A stretch of DNA of 64,000 nucleotides from CABZJG01 sp902512685 (GTDB taxonomy: Bacteria; Pseudomonadota; Alphaproteobacteria; Rhodobacterales; Rhodobacteraceae): contig CP179201.1 in the NCBI GenBank assembly GCA_051201605.1, positions 2,232,001-2,296,000 of the forward strand. The letters are read 5' to 3'. A program made the translations under genes and the position numbers. The notes under the pieces are model-generated. The model worked only from the letters and a program-made list of their open reading frames with translations. It was not told the origin of the DNA and did not search any database. Below are positions 27,666 to 37,125 of the stretch, in pieces (the first letter of the stretch is position 1; the number at the start of each line of letters is the position of its first letter).

Positions 27666-28265
27666 GATCCGGTATATCTCGCAACATTAATTGGGTCCAG
27701 AATTTGCCATGATCTGATAAGCCCCATCGGCGCCATTAAAAATGGCCTTGAATTGCTTCATTTATCTTCTGAAACTTCTAGTGGGCCGGAAATCTGTCTT
27801 ATTGAGGAAAGTAGCAACAATGCGATTAGCCGGATAAATTTTTTCCGCATTGCTTTTGGCATGGGTAGTAAACACGCGGAACTTTCCCCCGACAAAGCCC
27901 AAAACATACTGTTACCATTGTTCAATGGCTCCCGTGTGGTTGTGAATTGGTCCATTGAAACAAGCATCACACGGATTGAAGCGCAGGCTATTATCCTTTC
28001 CATACTTTGCCTGGAAACGGCAATGCCGCTGGGCGGAAAAATCCATATAGGCAGGCAAAAGGACAAAACCCTTGCAAAGGGAACGTCATCAAAATTTTCC
28101 TATAATGCAGAGCTTTGGAACAGCTTGCTGCAGCCCTTCCAGAGGCGCGATATTGCGCCTGCACATGTTCATTTCCTGTTGCTGCCTTTGATCTGCCAGC
28201 AAATGCACAGACCCATAAACCTAGATCAATTCGCCAATACTAAAGCCGTTAATATCACGTTCTAA
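27657..28265 (+). CDS. chpT: Histidine phosphotransferase ChpT
   Basis: A 202-aa homologue of ChpT, which passes phosphate from the hybrid kinase CckA to CtrA and CpdR in alphaproteobacterial cell-cycle and motility control. The phosphorylated His is in ICHDLISPIGAIKNGLELL, in an N-terminal DHp-like helix, followed by a degenerate ATPase-like domain. It is divergent from DUF3553 and overlaps the 3' end of proA by 11 bp. In roseobacters this relay controls motility, gene-transfer agents and quorum responses. Confidence 0.85.
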   Translation: MKHDPVYLATLIGSRICHDLISPIGAIKNGLELLHLSSETSSGPEICLIEESSNNAISRINFFRIAFGMGSKHAELSPDKAQNILLPLFNGSRVVVNWSIETSITRIEAQAIILSILCLETAMPLGGKIHIGRQKDKTLAKGTSSKFSYNAELWNSLLQPFQRRDIAPAHVHFLLLPLICQQMHRPINLDQFANTKAVNITF

Positions 28266-29511
28266 CCGCGCCATTTCCAGAAACTAGATATTTGAAACTT
28301 GTCAATTGCGCGGTTCCAACCGGCCCGCGGGCATGCATTTTTCCTGTGGCAATGCCAATTTCTGCGCCCATTCCAAACTCGCCGCCATCGGCAAACTGGG
28401 TAGATGCATTATGCATTAAAATTGCACTGTCAACGCGTTCAAAAAAGTGGCGCTTTGCCGCGTCATCTTCGGTCATGATACAATCCGTATGATTTGAGCC
28501 ATGGGTTCGGATATGCGCAACTGCCTGATCAATATCACGAACTGAGCGCGCTGCGATTGTACTGGCCAGATATTCTTTGCCCCAGTCTTCCTCTGTTGCT
28601 TCTTTCGCGCCCGCAATATGACTTAAATCTTCATCGGCGCGCACTTCAATACCAACCTGGATCAAAGCTGAAATAACATCTGCGCCCAAGCCATCTATAA
28701 GGTCTTGATGGATCAACAAACATTCTGCCGCTCCGCATATGCCAGTCCGCCGGGTTTTAGAATTCAGCACAACATCCAATGTTTTTTGCGCATCAGCATG
28801 CTTGTCGATATAAATATGAACGATGCCTTCCAAATGCGCGAACACAGGAACCCGTGCTTCGCTTTGCACCAATCCCACCAGCCCCTTGCCACCGCGCGGC
28901 ACAATCACGTCTACGGTGTCTGTCATGGTCAGCATTTTTTGAACGGCTGCGCGATCGCGGGTTGGTACAAGTTGAATAGACGCCTCGGGCAAATCTGCTT
29001 CTTTCAGCCCGTCAACCAGACAGCTATGAATGGCCTGAGAACTGTGAAAGCTTTCCGAACCGCCTCGTAAAATTACAGCATTGCCCGATTTAAGGCAAAG
29101 CGCTCCGGCATCCGCAGTCACGTTGGGACGGCTTTCATAAATCACACCGATCACCCCCAAAGGTGTGGACACCTTTTTGATCGATAGGCCATTAGGACGA
29201 TCCCATTGATCAAGCACTTTTCCGACAGGATCAGATTGCTGGGCAACCGCCGTTAAGCCGTCAACGATACCCTTGATCCGCGCCTCATCCAACAACAAGC
29301 GATCCATCATAGCGTCGCTTAAGCCCTTTTGCCGCCCGTATTCTAAATCCTTGGCGTTTTCGTCAATGATCCATGCGCGCTGATCCCAAACAATCTTTGC
29401 GGCGGCTTCGAGGGCCAAGGTCTTTTGACGATCTTGTGCATATGCAAGCTTTGCTGCGGCCGCCTTTGCCCGTGTTCCAATGCCTTGCATCACTTTATCA
29501 ATATCGTTCAT
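28255..29511 (-). CDS. proA: Gamma-glutamyl phosphate reductase
   Basis: A 418-aa aldehyde-dehydrogenase-fold enzyme that reduces glutamyl-5-phosphate to the semialdehyde in proline synthesis. The catalytic Cys is in RTGICGAAECLL, and the nucleotide and substrate segments GVIGVIYESRPNVTADAG and VPRGGKGLV match. The gene is 18 bp downstream of proB, same strand. Confidence 0.95.
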   Translation of the reverse strand: MNDIDKVMQGIGTRAKAAAAKLAYAQDRQKTLALEAAAKIVWDQRAWIIDENAKDLEYGRQKGLSDAMMDRLLLDEARIKGIVDGLTAVAQQSDPVGKVLDQWDRPNGLSIKKVSTPLGVIGVIYESRPNVTADAGALCLKSGNAVILRGGSESFHSSQAIHSCLVDGLKEADLPEASIQLVPTRDRAAVQKMLTMTDTVDVIVPRGGKGLVGLVQSEARVPVFAHLEGIVHIYIDKHADAQKTLDVVLNSKTRRTGICGAAECLLIHQDLIDGLGADVISALIQVGIEVRADEDLSHIAGAKEATEEDWGKEYLASTIAARSVRDIDQAVAHIRTHGSNHTDCIMTEDDAAKRHFFERVDSAILMHNASTQFADGGEFGMGAEIGIATGKMHARGPVGTAQLTSFKYLVSGNGAVRT

Positions 29512-29529
29512 TCTTACGCCCTTATATCT

Positions 29530-30636
29530 CTATGTGGCCATATCATTACGGTGCACCAGTGCCGCACGTCCCGGATAGCCCAAAACCTTTTCAATTTGTG
29601 AGCTGCGCAAACCGATAAGAGCGCGCGCTTCTGCCGATGTATATCCGCTAATACCCTGACCTATTTCGCGCCCTTTAGGGCCGCAAATAACCACAACATC
29701 ACCACGCAAAAATTCGCCTTTCACATCGGTAACTCCTGCGGGCAAAAGGCTTTTGCCTGTGCCAAGCGCCTTTACCGCACCGTCATCAATAGCAATTTGG
29801 CCCATCGGTTTAAGCGATGCGATCCAGCGTTTTTTTGCCGTATGCGGATCAAGCTGGGCTCCGAACCAAGTGGCTGGCGCGCCATCCACCAAAGCCTGCA
29901 AAGGATGCACACGCGATCCTTTTGTGATCACCATAATACAGCCCGCCGCTGTGGCCGTTTTGGCAGCCATAAGCTTTGTTTTCATGCCTCCTTTTGAAAG
30001 ACCCGATCCTGCATCACCGGCCATGGCTTCAATTTCGGGAGTAATCTGATCTAATTTTTTAATCAGTTTTGCGGATTTATCCAAATGGGGGTTATGGCTA
30101 TAAAGTCCGTCCACATCAGAGAGCAGAATTAAATGGTCTGCCCCAATTGTAACTGCAACCTGCGCTGCAAGCCTATCGTTATCCCCATAACGAATTTCGT
30201 CCGTCGCCACCGTGTCGTTTTCGTTTACGATCGGAACAACGCCCAAACCCAGCAGAGTTTCAATGGTTGCGCGCGAATTCAAATAGCGGCGACGGTTCGA
30301 GCTATCCTCTAAAGTGACAAGGATCTGTGCGGTTTTAATGTCATGCGGCGCCAGCACCTCTTCATAGGCCTGCGCCAGACGGATTTGCCCTACAGCTGCA
30401 GCAGCCTGCGACTGCTCCAGCGCCAGATCATTGGCGGGAAGGTCAAGCACCCTGCGGCCCAGTGCAATTGATCCAGAGGACACAAGAACCACATCAACGC
30501 CCATTTGTTTAAACCGCGACACATCCGAGGCGAGCGACACCAACCAGTCGCGGCGCAAAACGCCGCTCTGCGGCTCGACCAGCAGCGCCGATCCAATCTT
30601 TATGACAATTCGTTTTGCAGAGCTTAGGGCCGCCAT
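29530..30636 (-). CDS. proB: Glutamate 5-kinase
   Basis: A 368-aa amino-acid kinase that starts proline synthesis. The kinase domain (about 1-255) has RIVIKIGSALL, VPIVNENDTVA and GGMKTKLMAAKTA; the C-terminal PUA domain (about 280-355) has VKGEFLRGDVVVI. Proline feedback inhibition acts in this family through the kinase domain. The start overlaps the end of obgE by 13 bp. Confidence 0.95.
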   Translation of the reverse strand: MAALSSAKRIVIKIGSALLVEPQSGVLRRDWLVSLASDVSRFKQMGVDVVLVSSGSIALGRRVLDLPANDLALEQSQAAAAVGQIRLAQAYEEVLAPHDIKTAQILVTLEDSSNRRRYLNSRATIETLLGLGVVPIVNENDTVATDEIRYGDNDRLAAQVAVTIGADHLILLSDVDGLYSHNPHLDKSAKLIKKLDQITPEIEAMAGDAGSGLSKGGMKTKLMAAKTATAAGCIMVITKGSRVHPLQALVDGAPATWFGAQLDPHTAKKRWIASLKPMGQIAIDDGAVKALGTGKSLLPAGVTDVKGEFLRGDVVVICGPKGREIGQGISGYTSAEARALIGLRSSQIEKVLGYPGRAALVHRNDMAT

Positions 30637-31664
30637 GTATCCTGCTCCTCGTCGGTCGTCAGCTCGGGTTCGGCTTTTGCGCCATCAATCACCGCACGCA
30701 AAGCGCGCAGCACATCGCTTACGCCTTCACCGCTCACACCCGACACCAAAAATACGTCACCGCCGCTAATCTGTTCCAGCTCGGCCTTAAAGAAGGACTG
30801 CTCTTCTGCATCCAAAGCGTCAATTTTGTTCAAAGCGGTGATGCGCGGTTTTTCGGCCAGTGCCCCGCCATAGGCGGTCAGCTCATTGATGATTGTTTTG
30901 TAATCCGTCAGAAAATCACCGGCGGTTCCGTCCACCAGATGCAACAGAACAGAGCATCTTTCAACATGACCTAAAAACAAATCTCCAAGTCCGCGACCTT
31001 GGTGCGCCCCGTCGATCAATCCCGGGATATCAGCCATGACAAATTCGGTATTATCAATCCCAACCACCCCTAAATTCGGGTGCAGCGTGGTAAAGGGATA
31101 ATCCGCAATTTTGGGGCGGGCATTGGATGTAGCCGCTAAAAAGGTGGATTTGCCGGCATTGGGCATGCCCAGCAAACCGGCATCCGCAATAAGTTTAAGC
31201 CGCAGCCAAATGGTGCGCTCTATGCCTTCTTGTCCGGGATTTGCCCGCCGCGGCGCCTGATTGGTTGCTGATTTAAAATGCAGATTGCCAAACCCACCGT
31301 TTCCGCCTTTGGCAAGAACAATGCGATCACCGACATTCGCCAGATCTGCAATGACCGTTTCTTGATCTTCATCTAAAATCTCGGTTCCTGCCGGCACCCG
31401 CAAAATGATATCACCGCCAGTAGCGCCAGAGCGTTGCTGGCCCATGCCCGGGCGGCCGTTATCGGCAAAGAAATGTTGCTGATAACGAAAATCGATTAAT
31501 GTGTTGAGACCATCAACGACTTCGGCAATAACCGAACCGCCATTGCCGCCGTCGCCCCCGTCAGGGCCGCCATATTCGATATATTTCTCGCGGCGAAAGC
31601 TGACCGCACCGCCGCCGCCGGAACCGGATCGGATATAGACCTTTGCCAAATCAAGAAATTTCAT
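30624..31664 (-). CDS. obgE: Obg-family GTPase ObgE/CgtA
   Basis: A 346-aa ribosome-associated GTPase involved in 50S assembly and stress response. The glycine-rich OBG domain (GSGGGGAVSFRREKYIEYGGPDGG) fills residues 1-158. The G domain has G1 GMPNAGKST, G2 DYPFTTL, G3 DIPGLIDGA, G4 NKID. It lacks the long OCT domain of Gram-positive Obg. It follows three acetyltransferase genes and precedes proB. Confidence 0.96.
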   Translation of the reverse strand: MKFLDLAKVYIRSGSGGGGAVSFRREKYIEYGGPDGGDGGNGGSVIAEVVDGLNTLIDFRYQQHFFADNGRPGMGQQRSGATGGDIILRVPAGTEILDEDQETVIADLANVGDRIVLAKGGNGGFGNLHFKSATNQAPRRANPGQEGIERTIWLRLKLIADAGLLGMPNAGKSTFLAATSNARPKIADYPFTTLHPNLGVVGIDNTEFVMADIPGLIDGAHQGRGLGDLFLGHVERCSVLLHLVDGTAGDFLTDYKTIINELTAYGGALAEKPRITALNKIDALDAEEQSFFKAELEQISGGDVFLVSGVSGEGVSDVLRALRAVIDGAKAEPELTTDEEQDTWRP

Positions 31665-31736
31665 TGTTGCCTCTTGGGGTTATGCTCAACAAGCCAATAG
31701 TTAAACTTGGCCCAAGGCTCAAGCCTTTGGCGCAAT

Positions 31737-32759
31737 TTAAAGGGCGCGCAGCGTTGCGCGCGATAAGCTATATTCGCAAACCTCTTCTTTCTTTTCACGT
31801 GCCGCTGATTGACCAAGCGCCCGGCCAGTATATTCAAAACCTACTTTGCGCAGAACACGGCCCGAGGCCGGGTTATCATGAAAATGGTCTGCGATCACCT
31901 CCTCTAGGTCAAAGCGGCCATAGCAGTCTTTCAAAAATGCCCGTACGGCTTCAGTGGCATAGCCCTGCCCCCAATAGCTAGGATCAAGAAAATACATAAG
32001 GCTTTTATCCGGCCCAATGCCAATACATCCCATGAGCGGCCCATCCGTTTTAAATATTCCCAAACGGTACCCCAATTGACCATTATATGCAGACGCTTCA
32101 ATCCAAGCGACTGCATCGTGAACAAGCCAAGGGACGGTTGCGTGCATAATCATCGGCGCAACTTTTTGGTCGCCACCAATACGGGCAATATCTGTTACTT
32201 GATCAGCATTTAAACCCCGCAATACCACTCTTGGGGTGTCGATCCTGATCGGATTATTCAAAAGCCATTCGCTCCGCGTTAACACATGTTCGCATGATGT
32301 CACTGGCGCACTGCGTGCACGCGACCAATACCGGGCAGTGCCAATCTGTTTCATCCCACATTTTGCCAACACGCTTAAAGAGGCCGGATTATCATCCCAA
32401 ACACCGGCATAAATCATGTCCCAACCGTATCTTTGAAACCCATATGCAATCAGCGCCTTTGCCACTTCGCTGGCATAGCCTTTTGCCCAGTGATCCGGGT
32501 GCAAAAGATACCACAGCGTCGCTTCTTTTAGGCCAGCAGTTCCGATAAATTCATTACCCGCAAAAACACACCCAGCAATTCCCTTGTCCGCTTTCAACTT
32601 TTGCATGCGCTCAATCACCTCATCACGATCTGGTGGATAAATCCATGTGCCCGTGTTTTTAGCAACCTCCCAAAAAGACATCAGCGCCATGATATGATCG
32701 ATATGCGCTGGATCATTCTCAATGATTTTAAGCCGGTCGGTTTCAATGTCCCATGCCAT
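31737..32759 (-). CDS. Two-domain GNAT acetyltransferase
   Basis: A 340-aa protein made of two GNAT domains in tandem (about 1-165 and 170-335). Each has the CoA-binding beta-bulge pattern: HWAKGYASEV in the first, YWGQGYATEA in the second, both followed by a typical DDNPAS or HDNPAS segment. It belongs to the RimJ/RimL-like group that acetylates amines or protein N-termini. Its start overlaps the next GNAT gene upstream by 17 bp. Substrate unknown. Confidence 0.85.
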   Translation of the reverse strand: MAWDIETDRLKIIENDPAHIDHIMALMSFWEVAKNTGTWIYPPDRDEVIERMQKLKADKGIAGCVFAGNEFIGTAGLKEATLWYLLHPDHWAKGYASEVAKALIAYGFQRYGWDMIYAGVWDDNPASLSVLAKCGMKQIGTARYWSRARSAPVTSCEHVLTRSEWLLNNPIRIDTPRVVLRGLNADQVTDIARIGGDQKVAPMIMHATVPWLVHDAVAWIEASAYNGQLGYRLGIFKTDGPLMGCIGIGPDKSLMYFLDPSYWGQGYATEAVRAFLKDCYGRFDLEEVIADHFHDNPASGRVLRKVGFEYTGRALGQSAAREKKEEVCEYSLSRATLRAL

Positions 32760-33798
32760 CAGATGCTCCTTCGCTCCGCATCAAGCGGTAACGCGTAATA
32801 GGTGATTTTTCACTGCGCGCTGCTGATTTCGCCATGTCTTTTTCAAACGGCTCAAAACCGGCTGTTTCAAGCACCCTTTGCGAGGCAGGATTGTCATCAA
32901 AACAGCTTGCTTGGATTTTTCCTGCCCGGTAGCGCTCAAAAATAAAGTCACAAAACGCGCGCAGGGCTTCGCTCATAATGCCCTGCCCCCAAGCCTTGGG
33001 ATCAATCGCATAGCCGATACCGATATCATCCTCTTGCCCCTGAGTGGGCGAATAAAACCCGATCATACCCAGCACAGCGCCGGCTGGATCGGCGATATGG
33101 AACCATCCGTTCCAGCTCCCGCGCCAACGCCCGCGCTCCACACGCTCTTCAATAAATGCCACGTCCAGCGGATGCGGGAAACTTCCCAGATTTTGCGCCA
33201 CCTTTTGTTGTGCGGCGATGGCATGGATGGCCGTCATGTGATACGCTTCATTTGGGCGGATGCGCAACCTTTCGGTTTTAATCTCAACCGGATTTAGAAA
33301 ATGCCACTGCTCAGGGGTTAACGCAACTTTGCGATGCAAATTTTTGCGGCCCAAGGACTTGGAATACTCTTCTTCAATCGGGCCCTTATTGGCGAACCCA
33401 AGCTTACAGAGAACAGCAGCTGACCGAGCATTTTCAATGAAATAGCCCGACATCAAAGGCCCTGCTGCAGGGTTTTCAAAATAGGCGGCAACGACAGCGC
33501 TTGCGGCTTCGCTCATCACGCCCTGCCCCCAGTGCGCAGGGGCCAGCCAGTAGCCAAGATCAGGCTTGATGCTAATGACGCCCAGAAATTGACCTGCGCG
33601 GGTGATGGCCCAATACCCATGAGGCGATGCTTTGACATGGTCGATAAACCACTGTCCATCTGCCCCGATATAGGGATGCGGCACCATGCTAAGCCATTTT
33701 GCCACCGCAAAATCGCTAGCGCCGCGAATGATATCATCTTCATCTTTGTCCTCAATCGGGCGCAGCACCAACCTTTCGGTTGTTAAAATATGTTCCAT
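32743..33798 (-). CDS. Two-domain GNAT acetyltransferase
   Basis: A 351-aa protein with two GNAT domains (about 1-160 and 170-345). The CoA motifs are HWGQGVMSEA and AWGQGIMSEA; the second is followed by DDNPASQRVLETAGF. It is a paralogue of the protein at 31737-32759, with the same two-domain layout. It lies 5 bp after the single-domain GNAT gene. Substrate unknown. Confidence 0.85.
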   Translation of the reverse strand: MEHILTTERLVLRPIEDKDEDDIIRGASDFAVAKWLSMVPHPYIGADGQWFIDHVKASPHGYWAITRAGQFLGVISIKPDLGYWLAPAHWGQGVMSEAASAVVAAYFENPAAGPLMSGYFIENARSAAVLCKLGFANKGPIEEEYSKSLGRKNLHRKVALTPEQWHFLNPVEIKTERLRIRPNEAYHMTAIHAIAAQQKVAQNLGSFPHPLDVAFIEERVERGRWRGSWNGWFHIADPAGAVLGMIGFYSPTQGQEDDIGIGYAIDPKAWGQGIMSEALRAFCDFIFERYRAGKIQASCFDDNPASQRVLETAGFEPFEKDMAKSAARSEKSPITRYRLMRSEGASDGMGH

Positions 33799-33803
33799 TA
33801 AAT

Positions 33804-34352
33804 TTATCTATTTATTTGAAAAGTCTTTAAATATGTCCACGTTGCGACGGTCGCATTGCGGGCCACGCAAAACGCTTCGGCATCACCGATATAGGCGAAG
33901 CCGCAATTGGTCAGCACCCGCGCCGAGGCAGGATTGTCCTGAAACATCGCTGCGAAAATTGTTTCGTTCTGCAGCGGATTGGCCGCCAGCAAACCTGCGG
34001 TCACTTCGGAGGCAACGCCTTTGTTCCAAAACGCAGGCGCAACCCAATAACTCAGCTCGCTTTGGTTTTTGCTCAACCGATCCAGCGATAAGAGCCCCAG
34101 AACTTCCGACAGCCCCGATTTCACGCCGTCAATTGCCCAGATATCCTGCTCGCGCTCTGGTGACAAAGCGCGCGCAATCAAAGCTTCGGTTGCCCCCGCA
34201 GGCATTGGATGTGGGATCGCCGGCGTCATACGCGCCACGCGCTCGTCTTTGGTGTAAAACTCGACCAGACCCGCGTCCGAGCGGCGCAAGGGGCGCAGAT
34301 CAAAGCGGTCGGTGGTTACGAAAGGCTGGTTGGTAATCTGTTCCAGTTTCAT
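33804..34352 (-). CDS. Single-domain GNAT acetyltransferase
   Basis: A 182-aa RimJ-type acetyltransferase with one GNAT domain, the CoA motif FWNKGVASEV and the segment QDNPASARVLTNCGF. The start at 34352 overlaps the stop of the LysE-type gene by one base (TGATG); the longer frame to 34493 reads through that gene. It is the first of three consecutive GNAT genes. Confidence 0.82.
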   Translation of the reverse strand: MKLEQITNQPFVTTDRFDLRPLRRSDAGLVEFYTKDERVARMTPAIPHPMPAGATEALIARALSPEREQDIWAIDGVKSGLSEVLGLLSLDRLSKNQSELSYWVAPAFWNKGVASEVTAGLLAANPLQNETIFAAMFQDNPASARVLTNCGFAYIGDAEAFCVARNATVATWTYLKTFQINR

Positions 34353-34954
34353 CAGAGTTCTCCATTTAGTAAAGCGTAGCCAACGAAAGCCACAGTCAAA
34401 GCCGCCAAGCTCCACATCAGATAGCGTTCCGACGGGGTCCCGATGAGCAATCTTGCAATACGATCTCCAAAGAAAGTCCAAACAGGATGGCAAATAATCT
34501 GAATACCCATCAATGAAAGCGCAATAATCGCTGTGGCAGCAAGCGTGGGAGTGCCGGGGTCAACAAAATTGGTAAATCCCGCAACAATCATCGCCCATGC
34601 TTTTGGGTTCAAAGGGTGCACCCAAAGACCCGCTACAAAACCGGGGGGATTCGCGGTCTCTTTATCAACTGACAAACGCATATTAGCGACCCGCCATGCC
34701 AGCCAGATAATATAGGCTGCAGAGGCGTATTTAAGCAGCACAAAAAGCAGTGGAACCTGATCTGCAAGGTTCATCAAACCAAAACCAATCGGCCAGATAA
34801 TCAGCTGTTTGCCCAGCACCACACCGGCCACAAAGGGAAGCGCTGCGCGAAACCCATAGCGTGCACCGGTCGCCAACATTGCCATGTTGGCAGGCCCGGG
34901 AGTGGCCACTTGCGAAAACGCAAAGGCTACAAAACTGATGATACCAACACTCAT
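34352..34954 (-). CDS. LysE-family translocator
   Basis: A 200-aa membrane protein with five to six helices, the LysE/RhtB-type signature SQVATPGPANMAMLATGARYG near the N-terminus and HPLNPKAW in the middle. Such proteins export amino acids or amino-acid derivatives by proton antiport. It is the first gene after the rpmA terminator and is coupled to the GNAT gene downstream, so an acetylated or amine substrate may link them; this is inference only. Confidence 0.85.
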   Translation of the reverse strand: MSVGIISFVAFAFSQVATPGPANMAMLATGARYGFRAALPFVAGVVLGKQLIIWPIGFGLMNLADQVPLLFVLLKYASAAYIIWLAWRVANMRLSVDKETANPPGFVAGLWVHPLNPKAWAMIVAGFTNFVDPGTPTLAATAIIALSLMGIQIICHPVWTFFGDRIARLLIGTPSERYLMWSLAALTVAFVGYALLNGEL

Positions 34955-34987
34955 GTCCCTACCTGTTCTGGGTCTATCCCCAAAATG

Positions 34988-35020
34988 AAAAAGGGACCGG
35001 CGGTTTCGCCGATCCCTTTA
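34988..35020 (-). terminator. Intrinsic terminator of rplU-rpmA
   Basis: The outer stem AAAGGGA (34990-34996) pairs with TCCCTTT (35013-35019), and the inner stem CGGCG (34998-35002) pairs with CGCCG (35007-35011) around a GTTT loop. On the minus strand it is followed by a T-rich run, placing it about 24 bp after the rpmA stop. Confidence 0.8.
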
Positions 35021-35043
35021 AAACTTTAAACCTAAGGTTTCGG

Positions 35044-35313
35044 CTATTCAGCGGCCTCCATTGCTGGAAGCACGGAAATAAAGGTGCGGCCCTTGAAGCC
35101 TTTGTGAAATTTCACATTGCCTTCTACGGTCGCAAAAATAGTGTGGTCTTTTCCCTGACCAACGCCGTTGCCCGGCCACCATTTGTTGCCGCGCTGACGC
35201 GCGATAATATTTCCAGGAATAGCGTGCTGCCCACCATAGAGCTTGACGCCAAGACGGCGACCATCAGAGTCGCGACCGTTACGGGATGAACCGCCTGCTT
35301 TTTTATGTGCCAT
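35044..35313 (-). CDS. rpmA: 50S ribosomal protein L27
   Basis: An 89-aa L27, which reaches the peptidyl-transferase centre with its N-terminus. It begins MAHKKAGGSSRNGRDSDGRRLGVK, the invariant start of the family. It is 15 bp downstream of rplU and ends just before a strong terminator. Confidence 0.97.
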   Translation of the reverse strand: MAHKKAGGSSRNGRDSDGRRLGVKLYGGQHAIPGNIIARQRGNKWWPGNGVGQGKDHTIFATVEGNVKFHKGFKGRTFISVLPAMEAAE

Positions 35314-35328
35314 AGGTGCGTACTCCTC

Positions 35329-36015
35329 TTACTTGGCCAGTTCTTTGGCTTGATCGATCCAGCCTTCGCGTTCGATTTTGCCTTTGAATGACGGTTGCTC
35401 GTCTATAGCAGCAACATCCGCATCCGTCCATGCTGCAATTTGCGCATAAGATGTAATGCCGGCTGCGTTTAGCTTTTTCTCTAATGCCGGTCCGACACCA
35501 GATAATTTTTTCAGATCGTCAGCTGCTGCCGGAGCCGCTTCTGCTTTTGCAGGTTTAGCTGCTTTTTTCGCTGCGGGCGCTTTCGCGGGCGCTGGCGCTT
35601 TTACCGCCTTGGCTTTTGCCGGCTTTTTGGCTGGCGCTGATGGTGCAGCAGCTAGCACTGAACCGGCCCCTAAAGCAGCTTTGATGCCTGATGCATCTGC
35701 GCCAGAGGCCAAAATATCAGTAATTTTAACCAAGGTTAGCTTTTGACGATGGCCTTTGGTGCGCTGCGAGCCGTGCTTACGGCGACGCTTCACAAAGTTG
35801 ATCACTTTGTCGGCCTTGATCTGATCTATCACCTCAGCCTGGACAGCAGCATCTGCGACCATTGGCGTTCCCACCACTGGCTTTTTGCCACCCAGCATTA
35901 AGATGTCGTTAAATTGAACTTTTTCACCTGCATCAGCGGCCAGCTTTTCAACCCTCAGCATATCGCCGGATTGAACTTTATACTGCTTACCGCCGGTCTT
36001 TAGGACCGCAAACAT
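35329..36015 (-). CDS. rplU: 50S ribosomal protein L21 with C-terminal extension
   Basis: A 228-aa L21, about twice the usual 103 aa. Residues 1-102 are standard L21 (MFAVLKTGGKQYKV; RRRKHGSQRTKGHRQ). Then comes an Ala/Lys/Pro-rich linker (about 125-175) and a helix-hairpin-helix domain (LKKLSGVGPALEKKLNAAGI). Such extensions are known in alphaproteobacterial L21. The start at 36015 has AAAAGGAAAG upstream; the frame to 36081 is an overshoot. Confidence 0.95.
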   Translation of the reverse strand: MFAVLKTGGKQYKVQSGDMLRVEKLAADAGEKVQFNDILMLGGKKPVVGTPMVADAAVQAEVIDQIKADKVINFVKRRRKHGSQRTKGHRQKLTLVKITDILASGADASGIKAALGAGSVLAAAPSAPAKKPAKAKAVKAPAPAKAPAAKKAAKPAKAEAAPAAADDLKKLSGVGPALEKKLNAAGITSYAQIAAWTDADVAAIDEQPSFKGKIEREGWIDQAKELAK

Positions 36016-36197
36016 ATGTCTTTCCTTTTGGTTTCGCGTTCTGCGGCCCCCTATTTTAGGGCGTTTCGGCCATATGGCCACCTCGAACAGCGCGTCTTTA
36101 CAACGTTATTACAAGAATTGGCGAGCCAGAGCCCGCCAACAGAGCGCGCTTATCCGGCACTGGCGAAAGAAAGTCAAGAGCTTTAGCAGCGGGTTTG

Positions 36198-37007
36198 TTA
36201 CAAATCCCGCGCTTGCAAAGCGGTTGCAAGTAATTTGCCCAATTGCCCGGCATTATGTATTGAGACCGCATTGAAACTTTCAAATAATGCTTGATTTAAT
36301 GCCTTGCCGATAGATGACATTTGAAACGCCAGATAATCTGATAGCTCTGTGTCGCTTAGGGGCCTGTAAGCCATAAATACAAATCCCAAAACCCATTGGT
36401 CTATTTCAGCGCGCAGACTGTCTTCATCCGTTGCAATCAGCTCAATGATTTGATCTTGACTTATGCCCAACTCATCGGCCTCGGACAAGCCGGATAAAAA
36501 TGCATAACGGGCTGCAAACGCTCCGGACAGGTTATATTCTGTCAAACCCATTTCGTCAGCAGCGCTTTGCAATAGCTCTGCGCGCTCATCTTTTGCTTGC
36601 AGAGCCTTCTGAGCAATAGAAATCGCCATCTCTTCAACTGCATCATTGGAAATTGCAACGCGGCCCGTGGTTTCAAGTTTGCCCACGAGCATCCCAAGAG
36701 GGGTGCGATAAAACTCCAGCGCAAGTTCAGCATCAGATTCAGAGAGGGCAGCCCTAAGCCCATTTAGCAGTTGGCCCTTTATTGACGCCTCTGCATAAAG
36801 CGCATCAACAGCGTCATCAAAATTATTTCTAACACTGTTTTTGAGATAAATTTCAGCCGTCGCTTCTGCTTCGTCTAGTCCCTCTTGACGTATGACCGCC
36901 ACAACTTCATCCATATGCAGCGCTGCATAAATATCATGATGAATTTCCGCACAAACAGGTCGCGTTAAAAACAAAGCAGTTGTAACAAAAATAGCAAGTA
37001 TACGCAT
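36198..37007 (-). CDS. Exported DUF2059-like protein
   Basis: A 269-aa protein with a signal peptide (MRILAIFVTTALFLTRPVCA) and a helical body containing LALEFYRTPLGMLVGKLE, a motif reminiscent of DUF2059 proteins. The start at 37007 has TAGGAAAC before it. Likely periplasmic. A GC-rich hairpin overlaps its 3' end near 36185-36210. Function unknown. Confidence 0.7.
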   Translation of the reverse strand: MRILAIFVTTALFLTRPVCAEIHHDIYAALHMDEVVAVIRQEGLDEAEATAEIYLKNSVRNNFDDAVDALYAEASIKGQLLNGLRAALSESDAELALEFYRTPLGMLVGKLETTGRVAISNDAVEEMAISIAQKALQAKDERAELLQSAADEMGLTEYNLSGAFAARYAFLSGLSEADELGISQDQIIELIATDEDSLRAEIDQWVLGFVFMAYRPLSDTELSDYLAFQMSSIGKALNQALFESFNAVSIHNAGQLGKLLATALQARDL

Positions 37008-37125
37008 AAAGTTTCCTAACCTCGCCACTTTTAAGCTAGAATAAATTTAACTATCTTCAACAGAAAAATAACAAAGAGGAATTCAAAAGGTGGGCCCCAA
37101 GATTTCAGGCTCGGATTTCGCTGTA

